This document shows, piece by piece, positions 53,968 to 62,562 of a stretch of DNA of 64,000 nt. Location of the stretch: NCBI GenBank assembly GCA_041662605.1, contig JBAZSD010000003.1, positions 62,001 through 126,000 on the forward strand. The letters are read 5' to 3'. A program made the translations under genes and the position numbers. Below the pieces are notes generated by a model. The model did no database searches, was not told the origin of the DNA, and saw nothing but the letters and a program-made list of their open reading frames with translations. Numbering within the stretch: the stretch's first letter is position 1; every line of letters starts with the position of its first letter. Origin of the DNA: Desulfomonilaceae bacterium (GTDB lineage: Bacteria; Desulfobacterota; Desulfomonilia; Desulfomonilales; Desulfomonilaceae).

Positions 53968-56900
53968 TTAGACCTCAATCAAGATTTCTTTCAGAGCGTT
54001 CCACGTTCCTGTCTCGGTTTCTTTTCTCCTTATATGTAAACTCAGTTTATTCCCACGTATACTTATAAAATTATATTGCCAAGGAATAGCTGGAACGAGT
54101 TCTTCCGGTGGAGCCCCGAACGTTCCGGCTCCAATCGTCAGAAATGATCCAATTTTTTCATGGCTATCTCGATGGATATGCCCCACAAGCGCTATCTGCC
54201 AACCCGCTTCCCGGAGTAATTCTATAAACTTTTGATCCTTGATTCCGTCGTCTAGTTCCTGTGAAAGCGGATGGTGCCAAACCACAATTTTGAGCCACTT
54301 ATCATCCAAAATATCGCGCTCAAGTTGTCCAATCCCTCTAATAAGGGCAGTTCGGTTGATGCTTGCTAGTCTTGGATGATCTCGATCCTCTTCATATGCC
54401 GAGTTAAGGCCCATGATCATGACCTTCTGATCGGGAAATTTTTCCACAGTTGCTTGTTCATCGTAGTTGCAAGGATATTCCTTCTTCTTAACACTCCAAT
54501 AGAACGACCGAAACTGACCAAACTTGTCACTATCTGAATTCCTGTCAAGATCATGATTGCCCGGAACGATTACCAATCTATCTCGACTAATGCCGTATCT
54601 GTTCATCAATTTATCAAGGAAACGCTCTAGAGGATCGTACCCAATGGCTCCGCAACCCTGATAAACCATATCCCCTGACAACACAATGGCGTCTATTCTT
54701 GGCGGTTTCAGCTTTCTTTCTATGTCCAGGAACAATAGTACATATGGTTCATCTGCCGTTGTCTCTCCTCGAAAATGCAAGTCTGACAAGTGCAAAATGT
54801 AAAATTCCACATCCCATGGAATCAGGTTCTGGTCGTAACACCCAAACTTGTTTTGAAGATCAGATATTAGATTCAGAATAAGTAAGTCCTGAGTCTCTCT
54901 TAGCAACGGTCGAAGACGTTCGATAAGACATTGATCACCGTTTGTCCCCAAGCACTTAGCAGCCTTTTTTCGTATAAGCCAGGTTTGGTGTTTCAACATC
55001 GCAAGAAGCGATTCCCTAGCTTCTTCACATCCAAGTTCACCTAGGAAAAGAGACAATCGGATTTTTTGGGGTTCTCTGGCTTTCGCCAGAATGTCGATGA
55101 GACTAGCCACTGCTTGGGGTGAACCAAGCATCGATAGTGTCTTGAGAATTCTTACATACAAAGGACTGTTGCTATCAGTGCGGCTGAGCAATTCATTGAG
55201 AGTATTTACAGCGTCCACTTTGCCAAGTTTTCCTAGTGATTCTAAAACAGCTAAGGCTACCGAGGGTTCCGGATCATCAAGTAGACTAATTAAATGTGGG
55301 AAGGATTTGCCTGCATCCATGTCGCCTAGAGCTGTTGCCGCAGTCGCCCTGACTGACGGTTCATTGTCTCGTAGGGCGCCACTGAGTGGATCAACACTAT
55401 CCTCGGTATCAAACGCTCTCAGCCCCCAAGCAGCGTTACGGCGTGTAACGGGATTTGCACTCCTTAGTTGACCGATGAGGATATCAAGTGCTTTCTTACT
55501 TCCCAGACGACCTAACGCTCTAGCGGCGCTCTCTCTAATTAAAGGATGATCCCTGAATAAGCATTCCAGTAACGGTTCTTCTGCTAGGGGGCTCCCAATA
55601 CGCCCTAGGGCTTCGCCTGCCCCTCCTACAACGTGCCAATTAGGGTCGGACAAGAGATGGATCAGTGGTTCTAGAGCGTCTTCACTGCCAATGACACCTA
55701 GCGACTCTGCGGCCTTGTGTCTTACATTGCCATCAGAGTCATTCAAGACCTTTATTAAGGCTGATATCACACGTTCGCTGTTCAGGCCTCTCAGCGATTT
55801 GGCTGCACCCCAGCGAGCTTTCGAATTCCGACTCCCAAGAGCGCCTAGGAGTATGTCGGCTGCGGGGGCAATATCAATAAGTAGCATTGCGTCAGCGGCG
55901 TTCTCAGGAACCGACGGATAATCGTCAAATAACGCCCGGGATAGGGGCAGGCTTGCCAGAGCTAAACCGGTCATACCTAGGGCCACGGCTGCGCTTTCTC
56001 TAACCGTAGGGTTACGGTTTCTTAGTTCCGCTTCAAGTAATGGGATGGCACCTTCAGCCCTACTTTCTCCTAATAAGTAAATTTTAACCCTTTCAGGAAA
56101 ATCCTGGCTCCACAATGACGCAATAGTCTTTTCCTGAAACTCGGCTTTGACAGCGCCCGCAATTCTAGCCGCTAACACCATATCTACCTGGTAGGCCAGT
56201 TCCAGCAATCGTGATGGCAATCCATAATCTTCTGAAAGCTGCGCCACTAAGCAAATTGGTTCAGTCCATTTGGGATAATTCAACCAATTACTTCTGAGAT
56301 CGTCATCAGCCAGAGAGGGTAGTAATCCTAAGAGGTACTCAGCAGCGAAATATTCCTGCAACAGTTGATGCGGGAATCCGATAGATCCGTCAGTATCCTT
56401 TTCGAGTATGTTGTACTTTAGAAAGTCGTCGAGAAATTTTTCCGCAGATTCACGGGGACCACCCCATTTTTCTTCTTCGAGGTAGTTAGTGAGAATATGG
56501 ACTGCCTTTTGTCTATCGACATTCGTTAGCAAGAAGTTTGGCGCATTCCCTTGGATCATCCGGTAAGCCAGTTGGCTGAGCAACTCCTTCCACATCCGTC
56601 TATAATTTAGATCCCCCCTGAGTTCCTGGTCCGTGTATGATGTGTAGTCGTCGGCCCACTCTCTGAATATAGTCCCTAGATTATGAGGTATACGATTCTC
56701 TTTCCTGAAAACTCCACACAACCTTTCAAGAAGGAACGGATTCTGGGTCAAGTTCGGCGATAGATCCCGCAACTCAGAAATCATTCCTTGTACGTTGGAG
56801 CCTGCAAAGTTTCGTACAAATAGATCGATCTGGCTTCTAGACAATGGTTGCAGATTCAACAGTGTCTTGATCTTCAGGAAGCCGACATTTTTGCGATAAC

Positions 56901-57375
56901 GGCTGGTAAAGATCATTGGCATGGAATTCGAAAACTCTTGGAGGAATCGTGCCAAATCTCGTTCAGCGTCCTCGGACGGGAGTTCGTTTAAGCCATCGAA
57001 TAGTAATATTAATTTACCAGATATCAGGGCTCCTTTGACCAGATCTTCAGTGAAGTTTGTTCCGTATTGGCTAATGGACGAGATGATCAAATTGACTATG
57101 TTCGCAGATCGGCTCAGCAATTTCAAATGAACTAGGACAGGGATTAAGGAGGCTTCATTTTCTTTTGCCCTAGTGGCTTGTTCCAACATGAAACGGCCCA
57201 GAACGGTTGTTTTGCCTATCCCAGGCTTGCCTAAGACTAGAGTACCCCCCGTGCGGCATTTGAGCAGCGCTTCCAAAGCGGGTAGTCTTTCTTCACTCAC
57301 CTCAGACGATTCATTGCTTTCTGTGAAAGTTTTTTCATTGTTTTCAAAGGTAACAACAGCGACATCTGTAGTCAC
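53968..57375 (-). CDS. NACHT-type STAND NTPase with HEAT repeats and C-terminal calcineurin-like phosphoesterase
   Basis: 1135 residues. NACHT domain: Walker A GKPGIGKTT at 49-57, Walker B LLFDGLNE at 124-131, then FTSRY at 156-160 and a winged-helix-like PHQLLQEYFAAEYLL at 335-349. About 12 HEAT units of ~31 residues run from ~439 to ~840 (core RESAARALGRLGS). A metallophosphoesterase follows with all metal motifs: SDLH 864-867, GDMV 901-904, GNHD 939-942, WHHP 1033-1036 and GHIH 1065-1068. The plan of sensor repeats plus NTPase switch plus hydrolase effector is that of STAND immune proteins. Start is GTG 57375 with GAGGG 7 bases upstream, but the same frame continues upstream past one TAA. 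No membrane span. Substrate unknown. Confidence 0.9.
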   Translation of the reverse strand: MTTDVAVVTFENNEKTFTESNESSEVSEERLPALEALLKCRTGGTLVLGKPGIGKTTVLGRFMLEQATRAKENEASLIPVLVHLKLLSRSANIVNLIISSISQYGTNFTEDLVKGALISGKLILLFDGLNELPSEDAERDLARFLQEFSNSMPMIFTSRYRKNVGFLKIKTLLNLQPLSRSQIDLFVRNFAGSNVQGMISELRDLSPNLTQNPFLLERLCGVFRKENRIPHNLGTIFREWADDYTSYTDQELRGDLNYRRMWKELLSQLAYRMIQGNAPNFLLTNVDRQKAVHILTNYLEEEKWGGPRESAEKFLDDFLKYNILEKDTDGSIGFPHQLLQEYFAAEYLLGLLPSLADDDLRSNWLNYPKWTEPICLVAQLSEDYGLPSRLLELAYQVDMVLAARIAGAVKAEFQEKTIASLWSQDFPERVKIYLLGESRAEGAIPLLEAELRNRNPTVRESAAVALGMTGLALASLPLSRALFDDYPSVPENAADAMLLIDIAPAADILLGALGSRNSKARWGAAKSLRGLNSERVISALIKVLNDSDGNVRHKAAESLGVIGSEDALEPLIHLLSDPNWHVVGGAGEALGRIGSPLAEEPLLECLFRDHPLIRESAARALGRLGSKKALDILIGQLRSANPVTRRNAAWGLRAFDTEDSVDPLSGALRDNEPSVRATAATALGDMDAGKSFPHLISLLDDPEPSVALAVLESLGKLGKVDAVNTLNELLSRTDSNSPLYVRILKTLSMLGSPQAVASLIDILAKAREPQKIRLSLFLGELGCEEARESLLAMLKHQTWLIRKKAAKCLGTNGDQCLIERLRPLLRETQDLLILNLISDLQNKFGCYDQNLIPWDVEFYILHLSDLHFRGETTADEPYVLLFLDIERKLKPPRIDAIVLSGDMVYQGCGAIGYDPLERFLDKLMNRYGISRDRLVIVPGNHDLDRNSDSDKFGQFRSFYWSVKKKEYPCNYDEQATVEKFPDQKVMIMGLNSAYEEDRDHPRLASINRTALIRGIGQLERDILDDKWLKIVVWHHPLSQELDDGIKDQKFIELLREAGWQIALVGHIHRDSHEKIGSFLTIGAGTFGAPPEELVPAIPWQYNFISIRGNKLSLHIRRKETETGTWNALKEILIEV

Positions 57376-57402
57376 ATATTGGCCCTCTGATTCAGAGTAT
57401 TC

Positions 57403-57639
57403 TTACAATATTCGATCAATGTATTTGGCCCATTGTTTCATATAAAGTTGAGGCCAGTGGTCGATAGTGGACGCCAATTGTTCAAACCACCCTTTCTTGT
57501 TCCTCGTTCCGTAACTGACAGGCCACGATTTCCTCGAAAACTCCATATTGGGCCCAGTCGGTTGAGGTTTGCAAGTATGAACCAAATTTGGGAGATTGAA
57601 TATGCCGAATTCAGGAGAGTTTAGGAAGGATTTTCTCAA
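57403..57639 (-). other. Open frame in phase with the NACHT gene, cut off by one TAA
   Basis: 78 codons ending KQWAKYIDRIL, then TAA (57405-57403), then EYSESEGQYVTTDVAV in the same frame, entering the NACHT protein. Many NACHT proteins have a short helical W-x-Y-L segment just ahead of the NTPase, so this may be the lost N-terminus. It opens at TTG with no ribosome-binding site seen, after a TAG at 57645-57643. It could equally be chance. Confidence 0.45.
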
Positions 57640-57805
57640 ACACTAAAATTTGAGATGCCCCCAAATCAAACTTGGCTACCGACATGACGTAGTCAACCGC
57701 GTCAACTTGTATGTTAACTCGGAATGGAAACTTGGTAGTCATAGTCCCCAAGAAAGAAGTCGTAGTCCCTGTCACATGAGAGAATAGATCCGGGGGTTGA
57801 CTCAT
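57611..57805 (-). other. 64-codon open frame between tRNA-Thr and the NACHT gene
   Basis: Begins MSQPPDLFSHVTG at ATG 57805 and runs into the start of the next open frame in another phase. No ribosome-binding site and no recognisable family. Together with 57403-57639 it may be a broken reading frame. The 277-base region 57640-57916 holds nothing else I can support. Confidence 0.25.
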
Positions 57806-57914
57806 TCTATGTCGTCAAGTCGCTTCAAAGAAGCGCAAAAAAACTTTTTACTGCAGCAAGGGTGCAGCAAAAATATTATAATGGGGCATGACTAAGTCAT
57901 AACATATTGGAATC

Positions 57915-57944
57915 ACTGGAGCCGAGGATGGGAGTTGAACCCAC
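57915..57944 (-). repeat. 3' end of tRNA-Thr, proposed right attachment site
   Basis: Direct repeat partner of 41971-42000 (29 of 30 identical; the difference is in the CCA). It covers CCA, acceptor 3' strand and T-arm of the intact tRNA gene. Confidence 0.75.
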
Positions 57945-57992
57945 GGCCTGATGATTACGAATCATCTGCTCTACCACTGAGCTACCCCGGCC
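57917..57992 (-). tRNA. tRNA-Thr (anticodon CGT)
   Basis: Minus-strand cloverleaf of 76 bases with encoded CCA. Acceptor GCCGGGG pairs with CCTCGGC (one G:U). D-arm GCTC-AGTGGTA-GAGC, anticodon stem GATGA/TCATC with loop TTCGTAA (anticodon CGT, reading ACG), variable AGGCC, T-arm GTGGG-TTCAACT-CCCAT (one G:U). Discriminator T. It is the proposed integration target of the 16 kb island on its 3' side. Confidence 0.95.
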
Positions 57993-58150
57993 CCGATGGA
58001 GAGTGAGGACACCACTCTCCGCAGCGTCAGAAAAATAGAACAAAGTGTTGTATTCTGTCAACCTTTGCGGAATTTCGAGAACCGTTGGGCTTTGACAGAA
58101 TCCCCTGGGTGATAGCCTGTCGCCCACACCTGTGCTATCCCCCAAACTCC

Positions 58151-58957
58151 TCACTCTTTTTCTCGCCGGCTTTTCAGACTTACCCACGTATGGGTAGTCA
58201 AAAAGCTATCCCGCCACTTTTCGACCATCTTCTTGAACATTTCGTAAGGAAGACTTAAGGAGAGTTCATCATGACCAAGGTATTTTCTTTCAGATGGGTC
58301 CCATCCACCGAGTACCGCCTTGAGCTTTCCTTCAGCCGCATATTTGATCGGCCAGGTTACTATTGCAGTACACCCTGCCCCAAAGGGAGTCCTAACAGCC
58401 TCAAAGTCGTCCGTGACAAAAGTGGCTATCGTGAATAAGCCTGACATAACCTCGGGACGAGCAAAAAATATGACCAACTCCGGATCTTCATTTTCCTGAA
58501 ATAAAGAAATCGGTTTGAAAACACAATATTTGGCCGGAGCGGGTCTCGGGTTCAAAGTGTCAAAAAATTGCCTTGTGATTTGAGGTGATGACAGATATTT
58601 CTCCCCTTCCATCTTTCCTGGCACACCTGAGGAAACATAATGGGCAATGGAATCTAATTGGGATTCCATGTATCCAAGGTAAAAGGCCCCACCCAGGCAG
58701 CCAAAATGCTCCCTGTCAAAATATGCGACACCTCTTTTCTTACGGGCGCGCCAGATTAATCCGATTACGCAGGACCGCGCGCTGTTAAGAGCGGCCCAAT
58801 CGACTTTGCCGCTCTTTTCATCTTCACGAGTGGGTAACGCCGCCGACTTGGGGTGTATCCCGTCGTCCGGCTCTACGTCGGAGTACATCATTCCGAACGG
58901 TTCTTCGGTCGCGCCTAAAGCCGATAAGAATCCCTTGAGTTCAGAAGTGTCAAACAT
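58151..58957 (-). CDS. DUF169 family protein
   Basis: 268 residues of the DUF169 group, found mostly in anaerobes and methanogens. Segments such as EPFGMMYSDVEPD, HFGCLGGAFYLGY and GAGCTAIVTWP are typical, with conserved cysteines. The biochemical role is not known to me. ATG 58957 has GGAGG 5 bases upstream; an ATG four codons earlier lacks one. It lies 112 bases after trpA on the same strand and may be separately transcribed. Confidence 0.85.
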   Translation of the reverse strand: MFDTSELKGFLSALGATEEPFGMMYSDVEPDDGIHPKSAALPTREDEKSGKVDWAALNSARSCVIGLIWRARKKRGVAYFDREHFGCLGGAFYLGYMESQLDSIAHYVSSGVPGKMEGEKYLSSPQITRQFFDTLNPRPAPAKYCVFKPISLFQENEDPELVIFFARPEVMSGLFTIATFVTDDFEAVRTPFGAGCTAIVTWPIKYAAEGKLKAVLGGWDPSERKYLGHDELSLSLPYEMFKKMVEKWRDSFLTTHTWVSLKSRREKE

Positions 58958-59068
58958 CGCATCCTCCATGAAAGAGTGGGGCGGCCGTGGTAACTTTCAG
59001 GAACTGAACTATTCAAGACCACCTACCCTCTGCAATTATACACTTACCCTCAAGGAACAATGAAAATT

Positions 59069-59890
59069 TTATGCGTGCCCTGCGGCCTGCGACTTACCCA
59101 ACCGTTCAACAATCCCAAGGGACAGATCTGAAACCGCCTTTTTAGCAGCCATCCCATCAGGAGATTCGAGACACTTCTTTATCAAAGCGCTTCCCACTAT
59201 CACTCCGTCCGCCACATCAGAAAGGGCCGCAGCCTGATCTGGGTTTGACACACCGAAGCCGACCGCCACAGGAAGGGATGTTAACTCCTTGACGCTCAAC
59301 ACTGTTTTCAGTAGCGCATTGCTCACCACCAACTCGCTTCCAGTGACACCCGTCATGGACACCAGGTAAACGAAACCCTTCGAGGCGTTAACTATCATCT
59401 CAAGTCTTTTCGGAGTTGTGGTCGGCGCGACCATGAAAATTGTATCAAGTCCATGGGACTCAGCTACATTCATCCAACATGTCGCTTCATCAGGCGGTAA
59501 ATCCGGTATTATTGTTCCTGATAATCCGGACTGTTTCATCATTTCTCCGAACCTGTCAACTCCCATTTTGAGAATGGGGTTCCAGTAACTCATCAAAACC
59601 ACCGGAGCTTGAATCTCAGTTTGTATGGAGTTAAGGGCGCTCAAAGTCTTCTCCAGGCTAGAGCCATTTTCAAGAGCTATTTTCCCGGCTTTCTGTATGG
59701 TTGGGCCATCGGCGAGAGGATCGGAAAATGGAATTCCAACCTCTATCACATCTGCGCCGCAATTATCGAGGGTCTTCAATAAACCAATAAAGGTATCTTC
59801 ATCAGGAAAACCGGCCATGATGAAAGGAATATAAGCGGCTCTGTCCTCTTTGGCCGCCTTACTAAATCTTGCAGTAATTCTTGATGTCAT
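59069..59890 (-). CDS. trpA: Tryptophan synthase alpha chain
   Basis: 273 residues. TrpA cleaves indole-3-glycerol phosphate to indole and glyceraldehyde-3-phosphate. The catalytic Glu and Asp lie in VIEVGIPFSDPLADGP (both present). The YLVSMTGVTG and GFGVSNPDQAA segments bind phosphate. Its ATG overlaps the trpB stop by 4 bases (ATGA). Confidence 0.97.
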   Translation of the reverse strand: MTSRITARFSKAAKEDRAAYIPFIMAGFPDEDTFIGLLKTLDNCGADVIEVGIPFSDPLADGPTIQKAGKIALENGSSLEKTLSALNSIQTEIQAPVVLMSYWNPILKMGVDRFGEMMKQSGLSGTIIPDLPPDEATCWMNVAESHGLDTIFMVAPTTTPKRLEMIVNASKGFVYLVSMTGVTGSELVVSNALLKTVLSVKELTSLPVAVGFGVSNPDQAAALSDVADGVIVGSALIKKCLESPDGMAAKKAVSDLSLGIVERLGKSQAAGHA

Positions 59891-61185
59891 CTTCCAATCT
59901 CCGGCGCTGTATAAAGGCGCTGTGTTTTCACCAAAGGATTTTCATTTACTATGGAAACTTTGTTTGACTCCAAATAATCCGCCACTTGCGCCACATCCTT
60001 GTCCCCACGCCCCGAAAGACACACAAGGATACTTTCGTTTACAGACATGGCTCCTGCGAACTTTTTCAGGTACGCGATAGCGTGAGCGCTTTCCAGCGCT
60101 GGAATTATTCCCTCGGTCCTGGCCAGATCCATGAATCCAACAACCGCTTCATCGTCGGTAACGGAAACATACTCTACTCTTTCAATGTCTTTGAGCATGC
60201 CATGTTCCGGACCGACCCCCGGATAATCAAGTCCAGCCGCTATAGAATGCGCTTCGGTAATCTGACCGTCGTCACTCTGCAAAAGATACAGATACGCCCC
60301 GTGTAGCGTCCCTGGACTACCGGCGCAGAGGCTGGCCGCATGACGGCCTGTTTCTAAACCATGGCCACCGGCTTCAACTCCGATCAGCCGAACAGGATCA
60401 TCCAGGAAGGCGTGAAAAAGCCCGATAGCGTTACTGCCCGCCCCGACGCAGGCAATCGCTACATCAGGGAGTTTTTTGGTCCGCTCGAGTATCTGTTTTC
60501 GAGCCTCTTTGCCGATCACCGACTGAAAATCCCGCACAATCATTGGATATGGATGCGGCCCTATTACTGATCCGATTATATAATGAGTCGTTGAGACGTT
60601 CGTTACCCAATCTCTTATTGCGGCGTTCACTGAGTCCTTCAAAGAACAACTGCCGTCGTTGACCGGAACGACCTGCGCGCCAAGCATTTTCATACGCGTC
60701 ACGTTCAGTCCTTGGCGTTCAATGTCAAGGCTACCCATGTAGACTACGCATTCCAATCCCATTAGGGCGGCCGCAGTCGCAGTGGCTACTCCATGCTGGC
60801 CCGCCCCTGTTTCAGCGATAATTCTCTTTTTACCCATTCTTGACGCGAGTAATACCTGTCCCAAAGCATTGTTAATTTTATGGGCTCCAGTGTGGGTCAA
60901 ATCTTCGCGTTTCAGATAGATTCCAGCGCCGCCGAGATTCTCTGAAAGGCGGCGTGCAAAATATAACGGTGTCTCCCTACCGGCATAGTGCTCCAGTAAT
61001 TCCTTCAGTTCAGATTTGAATGAAGGGTCGTCCTTCGTTCGTGTATATGTTTCTGAAAGCTCCTCAAGAGCCGGCATCAGCGTTTCAGGCGCAAAACGTC
61101 CTCCGAAACGACCGAAATAACCCCTGGAATCAGGCGTTGAAACCGACTGTTTTGGCTCTTTGTATAAAACTTCTAATTTTGTCAT
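59887..61185 (-). CDS. trpB: Tryptophan synthase beta chain
   Basis: 432 residues. PLP-binding lysine is in LTHTGAHKINNALGQ, and the serine-side ETGAGQHG and glycine loop CVGAGSNAIG are present. This is TrpB1 type, which pairs with TrpA. The first ~18 residues lie in the end of trpF (56-base overlap), so either the start is the ATG at 61185 or a later codon; the conserved domain begins at RGYFGRFGGRF. Confidence 0.96.
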   Translation of the reverse strand: MTKLEVLYKEPKQSVSTPDSRGYFGRFGGRFAPETLMPALEELSETYTRTKDDPSFKSELKELLEHYAGRETPLYFARRLSENLGGAGIYLKREDLTHTGAHKINNALGQVLLASRMGKKRIIAETGAGQHGVATATAAALMGLECVVYMGSLDIERQGLNVTRMKMLGAQVVPVNDGSCSLKDSVNAAIRDWVTNVSTTHYIIGSVIGPHPYPMIVRDFQSVIGKEARKQILERTKKLPDVAIACVGAGSNAIGLFHAFLDDPVRLIGVEAGGHGLETGRHAASLCAGSPGTLHGAYLYLLQSDDGQITEAHSIAAGLDYPGVGPEHGMLKDIERVEYVSVTDDEAVVGFMDLARTEGIIPALESAHAIAYLKKFAGAMSVNESILVCLSGRGDKDVAQVADYLESNKVSIVNENPLVKTQRLYTAPEIGR

Positions 61186-61747
61186 GATCCTTCCTGCCTG
61201 GTTTTATTTCTACCCCGCTTGACACATCGACCGCATAGGGTTTGACCTTCGCTACTGCAATTGAGATATTTTCCGGCGTCAACCCACCGGCGAGAATAAA
61301 GGGACGTCTGATAGACGCCTCTGCGAGCGTATCCCAGTCAAGAACCTTGCCAGTTCCCCCTTTTAGATCGCCCGAAGCTGAATCAAGGAGAATGGTGGCA
61401 GACTCATTGACCTCGAGATTGGGCTTAGACCCGTTAGAAACATGAACCGCTTTTATCACCCCAGGCCCTAAAGCCCGAATGTATTCGTCGGATTCAGAGC
61501 CCGACAACTGAATAAGATTCAACCGGAGCCTGTTTCTGAAGAAAATTACCTCTTCTAAATCGGAATCTGCAAAAACTCCGACTGTCTGAACAAAAGGGGG
61601 CAGATCCCGGATAATTTCCAAAACGTCATCCAGTGACACACGCCTGGGGCTTGGAGCAAACACAAAACCCAAGGCGTCAGCGCCCATTTCCGCCGCAAAA
61701 ACTGCGTCTTCAGCGCTGGTGATTCCACAAATTTTTACTCGAACCAT
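61130..61747 (-). CDS. trpF: Phosphoribosylanthranilate isomerase
   Basis: 205-residue TIM barrel. It starts VRVKICGITSAEDAVFAAE, where the Cys is the catalytic base, and has GFVFAPSPRRVS and an Asp acid in the LLDSASG strand. ILAGGLTPENI and DVSSGVE are the phosphate loops. Its ATG shares one base with the trpC stop (TAATG). Confidence 0.96.
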   Translation of the reverse strand: MVRVKICGITSAEDAVFAAEMGADALGFVFAPSPRRVSLDDVLEIIRDLPPFVQTVGVFADSDLEEVIFFRNRLRLNLIQLSGSESDEYIRALGPGVIKAVHVSNGSKPNLEVNESATILLDSASGDLKGGTGKVLDWDTLAEASIRRPFILAGGLTPENISIAVAKVKPYAVDVSSGVEIKPGRKDHDKIRSFIQRAKTVGFNA

Positions 61748-62562
61748 TACATCCTCCCAAGATTGACAAGCGAATGAAGTGTCTTCCCCGGATCTGGGGA
61801 TTTCATGAGAGTCGTTCCAATAAGAAATCCATCTATTCCCGCCTCCAAGAGTCTTCTAATGTCAGCCTCATCCGAGACCCCGCTCTCAGCCACAACTGTG
61901 ACATCATGAGGGATCATCTTCCTGAGCCGCTCGGAAACCTCGAGATTCACCTCAAGCGTTTTAAGGTTTCGGTTGTTTATTCCCATCAATTGTGGATTAA
62001 GCCTGAGCGCCCTTGAGACCTCATTCTCATTATGGATTTCCAGTAAAGGGGTCATACCGAGTCTAATCGTGGTCTTGAAAAGTTCTTGAAGGGTATCATT
62101 GTCCAAAATGGTCACTATCAACAGAACCGCGTCTGCGCCGGCTGCTCTGGCTTCATACACTTGCTCTGCGCCAATGATGAAGTCTTTCCTCAAAATTGGG
62201 ATATTCACTTCTTCGGCGACAGAGGTTAGATCATCAATTGAACCCCCGAAAAACCGAGAATCAGTAAGTACTGAGATAGCGGCAGCGTCATTGGCTTCGT
62301 AAATACCAGCGACATCTTTGACATCGACATTTTTTCGAAATCCTTTCCACGAAGGAGCGGTTTTCTTAATTTCCGCAATTATTGGTAACGGTCTGCCTCC
62401 GTGAAAGTTTGTGAGAAAATCTCGAGGCTTTCGAGCCGCGTCAGCAAGCACCTCAAGCTTTGTCATTCCAATCTCACTGAGTCGCGACAACTCCTGCTGT
62501 TTCATTTCAACAACTTTGCCTAGAAAATCTTCTGTTAAGGCCGCCAAGTTAGTTTCCTCCAT
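61747..62562 (-). CDS. trpC: Indole-3-glycerol phosphate synthase
   Basis: 271-residue TIM barrel that closes the indole ring. The catalytic lysines lie in IIAEIKKTAPS and ILRKDFII; NNRNLKTLEVNL and AESGVSDEAD are typical later segments. It overlaps trpD by 14 bases and trpF by one base. Confidence 0.97.
   Translation of the reverse strand: MEETNLAALTEDFLGKVVEMKQQELSRLSEIGMTKLEVLADAARKPRDFLTNFHGGRPLPIIAEIKKTAPSWKGFRKNVDVKDVAGIYEANDAAAISVLTDSRFFGGSIDDLTSVAEEVNIPILRKDFIIGAEQVYEARAAGADAVLLIVTILDNDTLQELFKTTIRLGMTPLLEIHNENEVSRALRLNPQLMGINNRNLKTLEVNLEVSERLRKMIPHDVTVVAESGVSDEADIRRLLEAGIDGFLIGTTLMKSPDPGKTLHSLVNLGRM

Larger units (their letters stand above)
41971..57944. mobile_element. Proposed decayed genomic island integrated at tRNA-Thr(CGT)
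   Basis: Bounded by direct repeats of the tRNA-Thr 3' end. The orientation is right: the tRNA points to lower coordinates and the element lies on its 3' side. The content is accessory: PadR, LysR and HU regulators, redox and hydrolase genes, a NACHT protein, and remains of metK, a transposase and hsdM. The flanks are core genes (tatC, trp operon). No integrase or conjugation gene is visible, so the element is either immobilised or the repeat has another origin. Confidence 0.6.

Noticed and set aside
57403..57405. Selenocysteine read-through of the stop before the NACHT gene
   Set aside because: The codon is TAA; selenocysteine uses TGA.
57815..57850. Hairpin CGCTTC-AAA-GAAGCG as terminator
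   Set aside because: The T-run lies on the wrong side of the stem for either strand.
41971..57944. Integrase or conjugation genes in the proposed island
   Set aside because: No tyrosine or serine recombinase, relaxase or type IV secretion gene was recognisable in any frame, so mobility is not claimed.
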